Source: Capitulum mitella (lineage: Eukaryota > Arthropoda > Thecostraca > Pollicipedomorpha > Pollicipedidae). Taken from it: a DNA stretch of 64,000 nucleotides. Both the position numbers and the translations under genes were made by a program. The stretch covers positions 23,302,701-23,366,700 of the forward strand of contig CP099846.1 of the NCBI GenBank assembly GCA_030062745.1. The letters run 5' to 3'. The notes below the pieces were generated by a model that was given only the letters and a program-made list of their open reading frames with translations, had not been told where the DNA came from and did not search any database. Each line of letters starts with the position of its first letter. Position 1 is the first letter of the stretch. Positions 13,001 through 24,400 of the stretch are shown here, piece after piece.

Positions 13001-16000
13001 GTGGCCTATTTGCGGATCAGCCGCGGCGGCCGGCCGTCGGCGCGGCGGCGGCCTGGGCTGCCGCCGGGGAGAGGTTGCGACGCTGCGAGTCTCCCTGCTG
13101 CCGGCCCGCCGCGATGCTCGCGAATCGCTACTCGTCCGTCGGGGCGAGGGGATTCGGGAGGTTGCCGGTTCGAGAACCTGGCTTCGCTCCCACCGCTGGT
13201 GCTGGGCCCCGATAAGCCCGAGTTGGAGAAGCTGTTTGGCGTTTTGTGGCGTGCAGGCCATTCGATGCGGATATTTTTTACGCCCATTTTCGAGTCGTCG
13301 AGGGGAGCCGGTGAGCCCGCCTCGGCCCGTTTGTTTTTTTTCTTGTCGGCCAACAGTTTTGTTTGTTCAGGCTTTCGGGGCAGCGGCTCAAAGAGTAGTC
13401 GTGCTCCCAGAAAGATCTTTGCAATGATACGGACTGAATTGGGCCTTGCAGGGTTTGGAAGCGCTGGACGTTGCACTTTGCAGGCTTAGCTAAGCGTGAG
13501 GACGTGCGGGAAACGGTCACTCCCGGACCTGTCGGACGACCGGAAGATGGCGGCACCCGAAACTGCCGCGAATCGAAGGCCAGCGGCACTTGAGCGGCCA
13601 CGCACGTGCCTGCCCCCGCAGTCGGCTGGATGCGGCCTGGTTCCGGGGCTGTATCCAGTCTCCCGGCTGTATCCAGAGGGCTGTCAACCACTGGTCGGGA
13701 TGAGAGGTCCTGAAGACACCCCCGTTGACAGGTGCCATGGCCTACAGGCGGCGCCGGCGGGCGCTCGCGGGCTGCCACCGCCGCCGACGCAGCTCAGGTG
13801 GCATTGATCGGGCCGCCGGGAGCCGGAGTCAGCCTGTCGGACGTGGTCGAAATGTCGGGCTGGGAACGGCGGCGTCCAGCCCGGGGCTCTAGCGGTCGGA
13901 TGTGGGTGTCATTCGGACCTGTGGACGTGACCCAGGGCTCCTGCTGCGCTCTGGTACCTCGAGTCCGCACGACGGATTGCTGGAAGCAGACCATCTGCAC
14001 GCCACCACATGTGGACGCAGGACGAAGCCCAGGCTGTGTCATGTGTGCGGGTTCTTGGGTGTGCCACCCGTGACCAGATGGGCTGGTGGGAGTGCTAAAT
14101 GCTGCTGATTGGATGCAGATAAAAACCGCGTCATGCCTCGACTATATTCAAGCAGCATTCGGTGAACAGATTCGTAGTTTTGGACATGCAATATTTTGGG
14201 AACTGGTGTCCGTCAGATTGTGTTTGCGAGAGCCTTCAGAGTTTTCCGAAATCTCCTCTGTATCTGCTGTAGAGTGGCTTGAGATACCAACTACTTAGGC
14301 TCGTGCATTTATCTTTGTTTTGCCGGTGTCGGCGGCCGCACTGAGCCGGGGCGTCGGCCGTAGTCGGCTGCCGCCGCGGCCGCCACCGCCGCCGCCGCCA
14401 GCCGCCGTCCAAGGTCGCTGGCCTCGGGCTGTTGTGGCTGAGCCGGGTGGGCGGAGCCTCGCGGCTGACGTCACGAGTCGATCGGCGGCGGGGGGGGGCT
14501 CGGCGGGTCCCGTGACCGGGTGCCGCCGCACCGGGCGGCGGCGGCGGCGGCAGCGACGGGGGCGCAGGGCCTGGCTCTGCCGCTGGCACCGTCAAGGCCG
14601 AATCGATGGCGTCAAAGTGAAGAGCGGTTTCGAAACGGGCCGAGGAGGTTCATGGCGCCACGCCGGCCCGCAGGACGGGCATGGGGGCCACGCCCACGAC
14701 CGCCGGCGACGGCGGCCGCGGCCGCGCGGACCGGTCGCCGGCGGTTGCGACACCGCGGCGCGCCGGGCGAGGGTCGACGTGAGTTCGGGGAACCGGCGCC
14801 ACTGCGCAGCTTCGGGGTGTCGGCGAAGTTGGCGTCGCTCCCGCGTGGACAGGTCGCGCCCGACCGGCCGCGTGACGACCAGGAATGCCGGACCCTGCCT
14901 CAAGGTCATCGGTGTTATGTTTGGGTTTTGGGCCGAGCGTGTCCGGCGTGGCGCGGAGCGCTGAGTCAGCGCCGGCCGCGGAGACAGGGGAGAGGTGCGC
15001 GGGCGCACGGCGGCGGGCGCAGGCGCAGACGGGAGAGCGGTCAGGCCGCAACGTGGCGAAACAGCTCGGCGGCGTTACGTTTCTGAGTGAATAAAAGGCA
15101 TCTCTTCTGGACGTTATGTGAGCCGCTTCAGCGTCGTGGTTACGTTTGCGCACATGAAAATTGTCCCACGTCTTTGCAGCGGATCTGGCCGCGCAGCTAG
15201 TTAAACAACATGCGACGGCCAGCAGGCTCACGCTCGTTCGTGCTGTGCGATATCAGAAGGCTCTGCATTCGTTTTGGTGTCAGATAAAGGTGCGGATGAC
15301 GTAAACACTGGACAGTCGTCAGTCATCGGATGGACCTTTGCACATTACCTTGTGGTCTTTGGCAAGCGTAAGGAACTTGTGACGTGCTCGTGCTTGTTCA
15401 TGCCATTTTAGATCTGTGACGCCATACCCTGGGCCAGCGTGCCACCACCCGATGTAATCTCGGATGCACTGCAATGACGTCACAACCAAGTCAACATGAT
15501 ACGTGGTCGTGGAAGTGTTTTTAGCGCCCGCGCTTGGAACGCTTGCGAACATGTTGCGCGACTCACGTGCTGTGTGTGTTGGGGAAGGTTGAGTCACTTC
15601 ACCTGCTTTCGTCACAGGTTAATTCTGGGGTCATAAAACGGTGCCATGATGACCCGGGATTGGCCTCAGTGGACGGGTCAGGGCCCATCGAAGTCTTTGG
15701 CTGCAGGTTGTTAAATATGTGGATATTCAGCCGAAGCTTATTTAAAACGAGGTATGCCAGTGAGACGTCACTGGGGAGCCTAACGAACGAGGCGTGTTGC
15801 CGTTGTTTTTAAATTTGGGAATCCGGAATGCTTGATACATTTTTTTTGTTTCTTTGCATTCCGCAACGCAACGGTTATTTATCGAGCTCTGCATGTATTT
15901 TGTACCCGGGCATTGCACGTTAAAACATCACGGGAGCTCATGATATTATTGTTGTATATCGTTGCAAAACAGTTTTGAAACACCCGAAGAAAATGGGTAT

Positions 16001-16669
16001 AAGGTTGAAAACATTTCTCCCGGAAAAGCCATTTAGACAGAACAGCTTGCACGCTAACTCAGTGCGAATTGAAATGCAATTAAAGAAATTGGCGGTCTGT
16101 TGGTGAGGAGTTCATGATTCGGTGTTGAATGTTTGCGAAGTCATGGGCTTGCAGGAAGCGCGTGCGCGTGCCAGGCCGGACCGGGCTGGGCCGCGCCAGA
16201 CTGGGCCGGGTGTGCCGCTGAGTTGGATTTTTTTCTGCTAGTTGAAGTAAGACCCACTCGGTGTGCGGCTGTTCGTAAGAATTACCTTGAATACAATGTA
16301 GAGTGATTCTACACATTGACACCTATACGGCACATTGCAGTTAAATGTGATTGTATTATTTTTGTCGGAAATGACGTGCGGCAATGCACCATTTTTCATT
16401 TAGTTTGTCATCGTTGTTACAATTCAAACCGAAGGCCTAATGAAAGCATACCCCTCCCCCCTCTAGATGTGTCTGTGATTCATGCTGTTGTAAACCTCAT
16501 GCAGTCGCATACAGGGCACAGTTTTTTGTGCAAGAAAATTGTTATCCTGGTGACATTGGACGTGCGTTGTGAACACCGGTAAACTTTCCCCAAGCTCTGT
16601 AGATACCTGCAAATAGCTCATGACGATTTACGGTCGCAGAAAAAATTATTCTAATCTCCACACGTGCGT

Positions 16670-16915
16670 TTGTTCGGATTCCGTTTTGTCTGCGAACTGC
16701 TACTTGCGTCCGTTAGTTTTGCTAGCAATTTGCATTGAAATTGTTACGTTTAACTTTGCTCATTGATACGATTAACCAACTCACGTTGTGTTTATTCGGA
16801 TTCCGGTGTTGTCCGCCAACTGCCACTTGCTTTCGTTGGTTTTGCTAGCAGTTTGTATTGAAATTGCTCCGTTTGTGCAGATTGATACGATTCCGTAACT
16901 CACGTTATGTTGTCC
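16670..16915 (+). repeat. ~122-bp tandem duplication
   Basis: Two head-to-tail copies of a ~122-bp unit. Both carry 'ttcggattcc', a run like 'ttgctagcaatttgcattgaaattg' (second copy with point changes), then 'attgatacgatt' and a stretch ending 'aactcacgtt'. A third partial copy starts near 16900. Confidence 0.75.
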
Positions 16916-17479
16916 GGCTGCGGTGCGGCGTGCCAGTGATGTACCACTGGTCGGTCCACGCGATCAGATATGCCCCACGGACAGCTGTCCGGTTCCGGCT
17001 TTTATGTGGTCGGTGTTTGTTGACGTGGCATGCAGGCTATTGGCCGCACTGTGGGTCCGCTGCCGGCGGCGGGCTGTGGGCTGCAGGACAGGCCGGCGGG
17101 TGACCTCACCAGCGGCTGCTCTCCCCGCAGGCTACTGTCGGACTGCTGCCGCTCCTGCCGGCGCGTTGCTGACGCGGCTGCCGCCGGAAGGTCGGCGTGA
17201 GGAGTGGCGTCGCCGCGGCCGACCGTGGAGGTCCCCGGGGTGGAGCGGCGGCCGGCGGCCGGCGGCGGCGGCGGCGGCGTGTTCGGCGCCCGGTCGTCGC
17301 CTGACATCGGGGACTCCCTGCCGCAGACCGGCTCTCTGGTGAGCGACGCGGTGACGCGCCGGACCGTCAGCGGCCGGCGAAATGGGGCACCCAGAACCGC
17401 GCCGGCCGCGGCGTTTGCGAGCAGGGAGCAGAAGCGATCGGAAATACCGAACCAGCAGCGACTCAGGGGGACAGCTGGT

Positions 17480-17720
17480 CTGAGCGCGTCCGGTTTGGTC
17501 TGGACGGGTCTGGTCTGGTCTGGCCCCGTCTGGTGTCTTTCTGGTCTTGTATGGTCCTACCCGGTCTGGTGCAGTTTTGGAGGAACTGGTGCGGTCCTGT
17601 TTGGTCGGGTCTAATCTGGTCTCCGAGGAGCTTCTATAGTCCTGTCGGGTCCGTTCTTGCCTTGTCCGGTTCAGTCTGGTAAAAGTTTGTCCGGCACGCT
17701 CTCATGGTGTGGTTCATTGG
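17480..17720 (+). repeat. Low-complexity GGTCTGGTCT-type repeat
   Basis: Irregular repetition of short units such as 'ggtctggtctgg' and 'cggtctggtg', strongly purine/pyrimidine-biased, next to a CpG island. Likely a degenerate simple repeat. Confidence 0.6.
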
Positions 17721-19905
17721 TCCGGTGTGGTCAGTCCTGAACTGCTCCTGTAGATGAGACGACGAGGAATGTGTCAGAAGCGTGAAACAGGAATAATCAG
17801 GACTGGACGGTTTTGGCCTGAAGTGGCATGGGTTCTCCTGTGCCCCAGCGTTGTCAATGGGATCTGCTCCGTGACGTGTCGTCTGCTGCGAACTGATCTG
17901 TTGTGCTCCTTTGCGAGTGACGGTGCAGCTTGTGTTGTTTGGCGTGTTGTGGTCTGACCAGCTGGATTTGCACGTGAACACCGACTGTACAGCTGAACGA
18001 GATTGAGCTTGAGTTTCCCCAGTTAGTGACATTGCGACTGCTGGGATCTGCTGCAGTTAGGTCTGAGGTGTGATGTGTTATGTTTTGGTCTCTGTGGTTT
18101 TATTGATTGATGTACTTGATTTTTAATTTGATTTGATTGATCGGTCGATTCCGACTGACTTGAGCTCGATTCTGAAGGCTGATACGATTCCGATTCCGAC
18201 TCAGGATGAAATGAGTCGAATCCGAAGTCGATTCCACTTACATCATTTCCAAAAATGTTATATGCCGGCATACAACATATACTTCAAAAAGTAATGGTGA
18301 ACTGCTTGTGTAACAGGTGAAGCATAAGTCCAGATGTGAATACCAACATATTTCTGCAAAAATATGCATGAACGTTCCATATGCAGAAGGTATTCGGCTG
18401 TGGTTTACTGTCTTGTCGTCAGCAGTAAGGGGAAAGCAGACAAAAAACCAAACATTGTGACAGCACATCGTCGTGTTAAATTGAGCTTCATGTAATGAAA
18501 TCCGGATATACGTAAATGCGCCACCGGTGGAGCTTTGAAGAGGCCTTGATGCCATGTTTGACAAAAATTCCAAGCGATGTTGACACTCATTAGTTGACAG
18601 CTTTGGAATCAGACGGCCACAGCGACTCTTGTGGGTCCCTGAATCTCAGTTCAGACACTGGTGGACAGTTGAACGTGTCATTTACCGCACATTCGTATGA
18701 GGTTCACTTTTAAACTCTTCCCCTCATAGAAAAAAATGCGTTTCGTCGGAAGTTTAAGTGTGGTTCTTCCAATACTTACTTATTTAGATTTTGGTCCTAG
18801 GTCTAGCCTGAATGTGTTACAGTGGATGGCATTGGAGCCAGAGTCAATGCCAAGCCGAGCTTGTTGCCGTACCCTAACCCCGCCATCCCAGTACTTCGGA
18901 GTATGGAATGATTCTGTCGCAGGCGCCGAACCAGATGGCGCTGGAGTGTATGGTACCGTGCAACTCGTCCTTCATTTTTCCCGTCGCGCAAATTCCTTAT
19001 TGCTCGCACAAGATTCGTGTTTTTACAGGAGGCCTCCATCCGACGCAGTTTGCTCTTCCGCGTTGTGATTGGAATGACGTCATGCCGTCGTACCCGATGA
19101 CCGGGCCTTGCTCGCTGTGTTTGGTCGGACCGCGTCACCGCGCCGCTACGCCGCACCGCGCCGCCGGCCGGGCCGGGCGGCTGCACGTGTTCGGCCACGC
19201 GCGCCGGCCCGCTGCGGTCGCCCGGGACTGACCGACAGCGGCGGACACGCGACCTCCGCATGGCCGGGCTGCGGCCGCTGTGGTGACGCCGAGGGAGCGG
19301 GCTGGACTAGCTGCTGCCGTGGTGGGGCGCGTGTCGTGTTTGGAGCAGAAATTGTGGAAGTTGGGGAGAGGGCGGCCGTCCCCTAACGAGGGAAATGGGC
19401 ATTATTACTGCTGTGACGTTTGATCGGGAAAGTATGTCTTGAACGGGCTTTGTACACCCCGACGAGCGTTTTCAGGCGGGGCGGGCCTTTGGGACCAACA
19501 TTTCAGACCAGTAAGGAAAGTGACCTTTTCGCTCTTTTTTTCATTTTCAGTTCCAGACACATTTCAGACCAAACCAGGAGGCAGGCGGGCCTGACGGACG
19601 CCGACCGACTGCGGCTGTCGCGGCGTTGTCTTAGCGCGCCCGACGGTCGCGCCAAATTTGCGTCCGCGCGGCTGGCGGGGCGCGCGCCGTCGGCGGACCG
19701 GTCGGCCTCGGCGCGCCGCGGCGGCCGTCACGTGGCCGCTCGCCGCTCAAGGTCACCGCCCGCCGCAGAATGTGGCGCCGGCCGGCCGCGCCAGGGCGTT
19801 GACCCCGGCCGGCGCGGGCTTTACGTAATCGGCTCCGGTAGTGGTGGCGGTAGCGGGCGGTGCCGCCGCGTCGTGGACGGGGCGTGCCGGGCACCAGGTG
19901 TTTAC

Positions 19906-19943
19906 GTGGTCACATCCCTCGGGTGGCCGAGGGATGTGACCAC
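19906..19943. other. Perfect 17-bp inverted repeat with 4-base loop
   Basis: Left arm 19906-19922 (GTGGTCACATCCCTCGG), loop 19923-19926, right arm 19927-19943, an exact reverse complement. It lies at the 3' edge of the last CpG island before the CREBRF-like coding exons. No T-run follows and the stem is too short for a miRNA precursor. Function unknown. Confidence 0.9.
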
Positions 19944-20089
19944 TTTGTGATGTTTTTTAGGGGCGCCTGCTGTTCAGCGTTGACCAAGGGGCGTACTGTT
20001 TATCGGTGCTGAACACGACGGTTTTCTCAGCCGGGGTTTACCAAGGGACGCTGTCGCTTCTTAGCATTTGCTTTACGATGGAACCCTGC

Positions 20090-20240
20090 GCATTATTCCC
20101 AGTAGTCGCAGTGTACTTAGTCTTCATCGGAGGACTTCCCTCCCCATTGTTCCCCAGGACCTGCTCGCGCCGTACCCATTATTCACTGGAGGACTTCCCC
20201 ACTGTTCCCCAGGGCCTGCTCGCGCTACACGGCGTCCAGG
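20090..20240 (+). repeat. ~60-bp tandem duplication
   Basis: Two to three diverged copies of a unit with 'cattattc', 'ggaggacttccc', 'tgttccccagg' and 'cctgctcgcgc'. Probably non-coding. Confidence 0.6.
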
Positions 20241-21468
20241 GGAGGCGCTCGCTCCCCGCAGTGGGTCTGAGGGCCTTCTCGCCTCCCCATGAGGGCGTAT
20301 CGGGAGCTCATCGTTTACAGAATGGGCGTGCCGACAGCTTTGTTGACGTGGAGCGGGGTCTTATCAGTTATCTGTGGACGCAGAGAGGCTCTATTGGGGT
20401 CGGTCAAGACTTATTGGGGGGAGGGGGCGTAATGCGTCTGGTGGGCCTCCTGTAGTTCCGTGGAGGGCATTGATATTGACATTGACATTGACAGCGCCTG
20501 TTTGGCACGTGCGCGCACACGTGTACGTACTGCTACCTCCAAGAGCCTGCTCTGCAGAGGTCGGAAAAGAGTGACCTTTAAGATCGCTTGTGACACATGC
20601 GTAGAAGCGGGAGTCGGTGCGTAGTGCGCACATTCGATGTTCGTCGTTCTTTGTTTCCTTGGCGTGAGCCTTCTGTTTGAGAAATGCGGCTGTCCTTTCA
20701 CCGAGACGTGTAAAATATCGAGACGTGCGAAGTTATCGTCACAACTCCTTGAGTGTAATAGAGGATGTCGGGCCGAGAAAACGTTATCAAGAGAAACGCC
20801 ATCGTGTACGTACGGTGGATGATTTGTGCATTTTCGTTTTGTTAACTTCGTTGTCAAAATCGTATACCGCTATAACACAGGTCATTGGCTTACTTGTGCC
20901 GGTTTTGATGATGTAATCAGATCATAGGAACAATTCATTGGCTTTTACGGTTTTCCTCATTAATGGCAAGACATTGATTTCTGCCATTTCTGTGACCTCG
21001 AGGCAGAAATAGGTCTTGAGGATGTGTCACCCAGTGGCATAGGGTGAGATTTGTTATCCATCACGCAGGCGTTGGTGTGGACGTTCAACCCAGAGGCTGC
21101 TCTTGTGGTTTATCAGGGAACCGGAACTCTTGATGTGACCCGAAAGGCGGATACGACGAGTGACGTTCGAGTTCAATATAGAGGCTGCTGGCGGTGTTCG
21201 AACGAGAAGTTTTTGTAGTCATTGTTTGCTGTTGTCGGCGTTTGAAGCATAGGCCGACGTTGTGCCGTTGATGCATACGCCAAGGTCCAGGCGCAGCCAT
21301 TGTCGTTGGTTGTTATGGCGGTGTGTGATTTCCCCAACAGCCGCTGCCTTCGCGCAACCATGACGGTGACCGCGAACGTGACCCTGACCATGACCGTGAC
21401 GGTGTGTCGGGCAGATCCACCGTGCGCTGGGCGTGGGCCTGAGCCCGCCGTCGGCCGGCCTCTGGCCG

Positions 21469-24400
21469 ATGGACATGGACCAGCTGATGGAGGCGCCGCT
21501 GTCGGGCGGCGGCGCCGAGGACAGCCAGAGCTACACGGCCGGCGTGCCGATTCCCGGCCGCCAGCAGTGGCAGTACTCACGGCCTGAGTTCACCGAGATG
21601 CGCGCCGGCCGCGGCGAGCCGGAGCTGGCCACGTCGGCCGGCGCCGCCTCGTACCCGCCGCTGGCCGAGGCGTACGGCTCGAGCCCGAGCCCGGCCGGCG
21701 CCTGGCCCGATGCCGGCCACGAGCCCGAGCTGGCGCGCAACCTGGCCGAGATCCAGATCGACGACATCTTCGAGGACGTGGACGTGGCCGACCTGATCGC
21801 CGGGCCGGCGCTGCGCGAGCCGACGCTGACCGAGCTGAACGCCGGCGACGACCTCAACGAGCTGGCGCTGGACTTCGGCGGCGGCGACGCGTTCGACGCG
21901 CGGCCGCCGCTGCCGCAGCCGGTCGTCAAGACGGAGCTGCTCGACACGCCGATGAAGAGCGAGTGGCCGTCGTTCTCGTCGTCGATCCCGGCGTCGTTCG
22001 CGCCGCAGCCGGCGCGGCCGCCGCTGGTCGGCCAGCACGACCCGATGCTGCCGAGCATGTCGACGCGGCCGGCCGCCACCTCCGGCGGCCGGCTGACGCT
22101 GCAGGCGCTGCTGGCGCAGCCGCCGGCGACCGCGCCGCCGCCGCGCTGCTCGGGCCTAGGCGGCGGCGGCGGCGGCGGCGGCGCGCTGGCCGGCCGCCTC
22201 AGCAGCTCGGTGCCGTGCGACAGCCACCTGGAGCAGCGCGGCGGCCGCCTCATGCCGCTCACCGCCGTCGGTCGCGTCGACGAGCTGCGCGGCTCCAGCT
22301 CCTCGGTCTCCACAGGTCAGTCGGTCCCTGTCCTGCTCTGGCTCCTCCGTCCCCGCAGGTCAGTCGGTCCTTATCCTACTCTGGCTCCTCCGTCACCACG
22401 GACTCTTAGGGTTCTGTCCTGCTCTGTGTTCGCCGTTTCTGCAGGGCAGTTAGTGCCCTGTCCTGCACCAGCTCTTCCGTCTGCACGGGTCAGTCCCGGT
22501 CCTATCCTGCTGTGGCTTCTCCGTCTCGACAGCGTGGCGCTGTTCTCAGAACCTCGTCACGTGGTGCTCGGCTCCGTCGCCAGGCATCTCGCGCTGCCGG
22601 GGACGGTGTCGGTCGATGTCGATGTCGCCCTCTCAGCCTCACCACCGCCGTGTGTGGTCTTCGCAGGTGTGGCGTTATTGCAGGAGGCCGACGAGTTGTG
22701 TTTGCTGATCGTTGTCGGATTCCGTGACCCGTGTCTGGTGACGTCCTGCATTGCAACATCGCCCGTCCCATCCTGCTGCTCGTCCTTGTGGCCCGGCCCT
22801 GCTCGGTGCGCCGGCCGACGCTGCTACTATGGTGCCGTCGCGTGGCCTTGAAACGTGCCAGCGGCGAGTGGTGCAACGTTTGTCGACCGTGACTGGTCCA
22901 GTTTTAGAACGTAGCGTGGTGTGTCGTGCCGTGTAGTCGCTGATTCAGATCAGGATAGGTCGGTTGCTGCCCAGCGATTCGTGTGTGCCTGGTGGCCCCG
23001 GATTTTGACGCTGTTCTGGGCGGCTGCTGCTGTTTCACGTGCGCCGATCGTCGTCTGATCAACTGCCGAAGTTTGTTTGGCATCGTCGCGCCCAGTTGGC
23101 GTCGCTGGCGGCGCACCTGTGTCCGGACGCGGCTCGCACGCGTGAACTGACTGTGTTTTCGGTGTGCGTCAGCAGGTGTGCTCAGTCCCGGCTCGCACGA
23201 CTCGTTCGTGGACGAGGGCGCTGACTCGCCGTACGAGCACTATTCGGACAGCGAAAGTGACGCAGGTATGCCGTCATCCAACGTATACCCTCATCCATTG
23301 TATGCCGTCATGGGCGCACGTAGCATCCTGCCAGTTCATCAGTAGTTTCGTATTTCGTGTACACATTGACGTGGCCTCAGCTCAGCTTTGAAGCTGTGTT
23401 TTGTCTTCGTGTTAGTAAGGAGGCCAATGCATTGATCCTGTAATTACAACTGTACGGTACAATATTGTTACGGTGTGAAAGCGGTAGTAGCCTTTGCCCC
23501 ACCACGAATTCATCCAACAAAATGCAGACAGTTGAAAATCACGTTGTCGTGCCTGTACGGGAGAGCGTCGCTGACAGGTCCGTTTGATGGCTGATTCCGG
23601 CTCCAGCCGTGGTCCCGATCCTGGGTGTGGTGTGCACGGCCGGCTGACGGACACCCTCTGTCCGGCCGCCCCGCAGGCTCGACCGCCGGTGAGGAGGGTC
23701 TCAGCTCGTCCCTGAACAGGAAGGAGCGCTACTTCTGGCAGTACAACGTGCAGGCCAAGGGGCCGAAGGGCCAGCGCATCCAGCTGACGGAGGACCTCAA
23801 CGACCCGCACCAGATCAACCAGGCCATCGACCCCGTGTTCTCGTCCAACATCAAGATCGAGGGTATCAAGCACAGGTGGGAAGGTGGACGGGTGCCGGCG
23901 CTGCGCCCGCGGACGTGCAGACGGCGCCGTTTGTGAAGCTTTGTGGCGCTGTCGTGCTGGTTCACGGGTGGCTTTTTCGGCCAGTGTCGATGCCGGCTCA
24001 GGGAAGGCGTCGTCATTGTTTGCCGTTGTTCTGGGTGGTGATTTGACGCGACGATTTGTGATTTCATTGTTTGCGATTCCGATCTATCTCATGCTGAGCT
24101 CACCAATGCTGACGCCGTGTTAGCGTCCATTCCGAGATTAATGACCGTCTACGCCATATGTTGGCTTATGTTTGCGTAGGGCCGGAGCCGTGTTGTTTCT
24201 GTTCCTATTTTTATTGGGTGGGGCGGGCCTGATATCAGTGGCCGTCTCTGCGTGAGTGTCGGTGACTGTGGCGCAGTGTCAGGCGTGGACGCGCTGGACG
24301 GGTGGCCGTGGCCGCCGTGTCGGCGCGTGGGAGCCGCCGCGCCTGACGCCGCCGCGCCGTTCGCAGCGGGAAGGCGCGCCGCGGCGACGGCAACGACCTG

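Larger units (their letters stand above)
10440..19910 (+). promoter_or_regulatory. Chain of CpG islands upstream of the CREBRF-like gene
   Basis: Several very GC-rich blocks (about 10440-10790, 11270-12000, 12540-13230, 13500-13960, 14320-15080, 17040-17480, 19090-19400 and 19560-19910) are separated by AT-richer DNA. None encodes a protein I recognise, and long open frames on both strands reflect composition. TGACGTCA octamers occur at 10117, 12966, 14466, 15475 and 19075. Alternative first exons or enhancers of the downstream gene are the likeliest content. Confidence 0.4.

Noticed and set aside
9451..15231. Many open frames of 100-215 codons on both strands
   Set aside because: All lie in CpG islands, are low-complexity Arg/Pro/Ala/Gly, and overlap one another on both strands.
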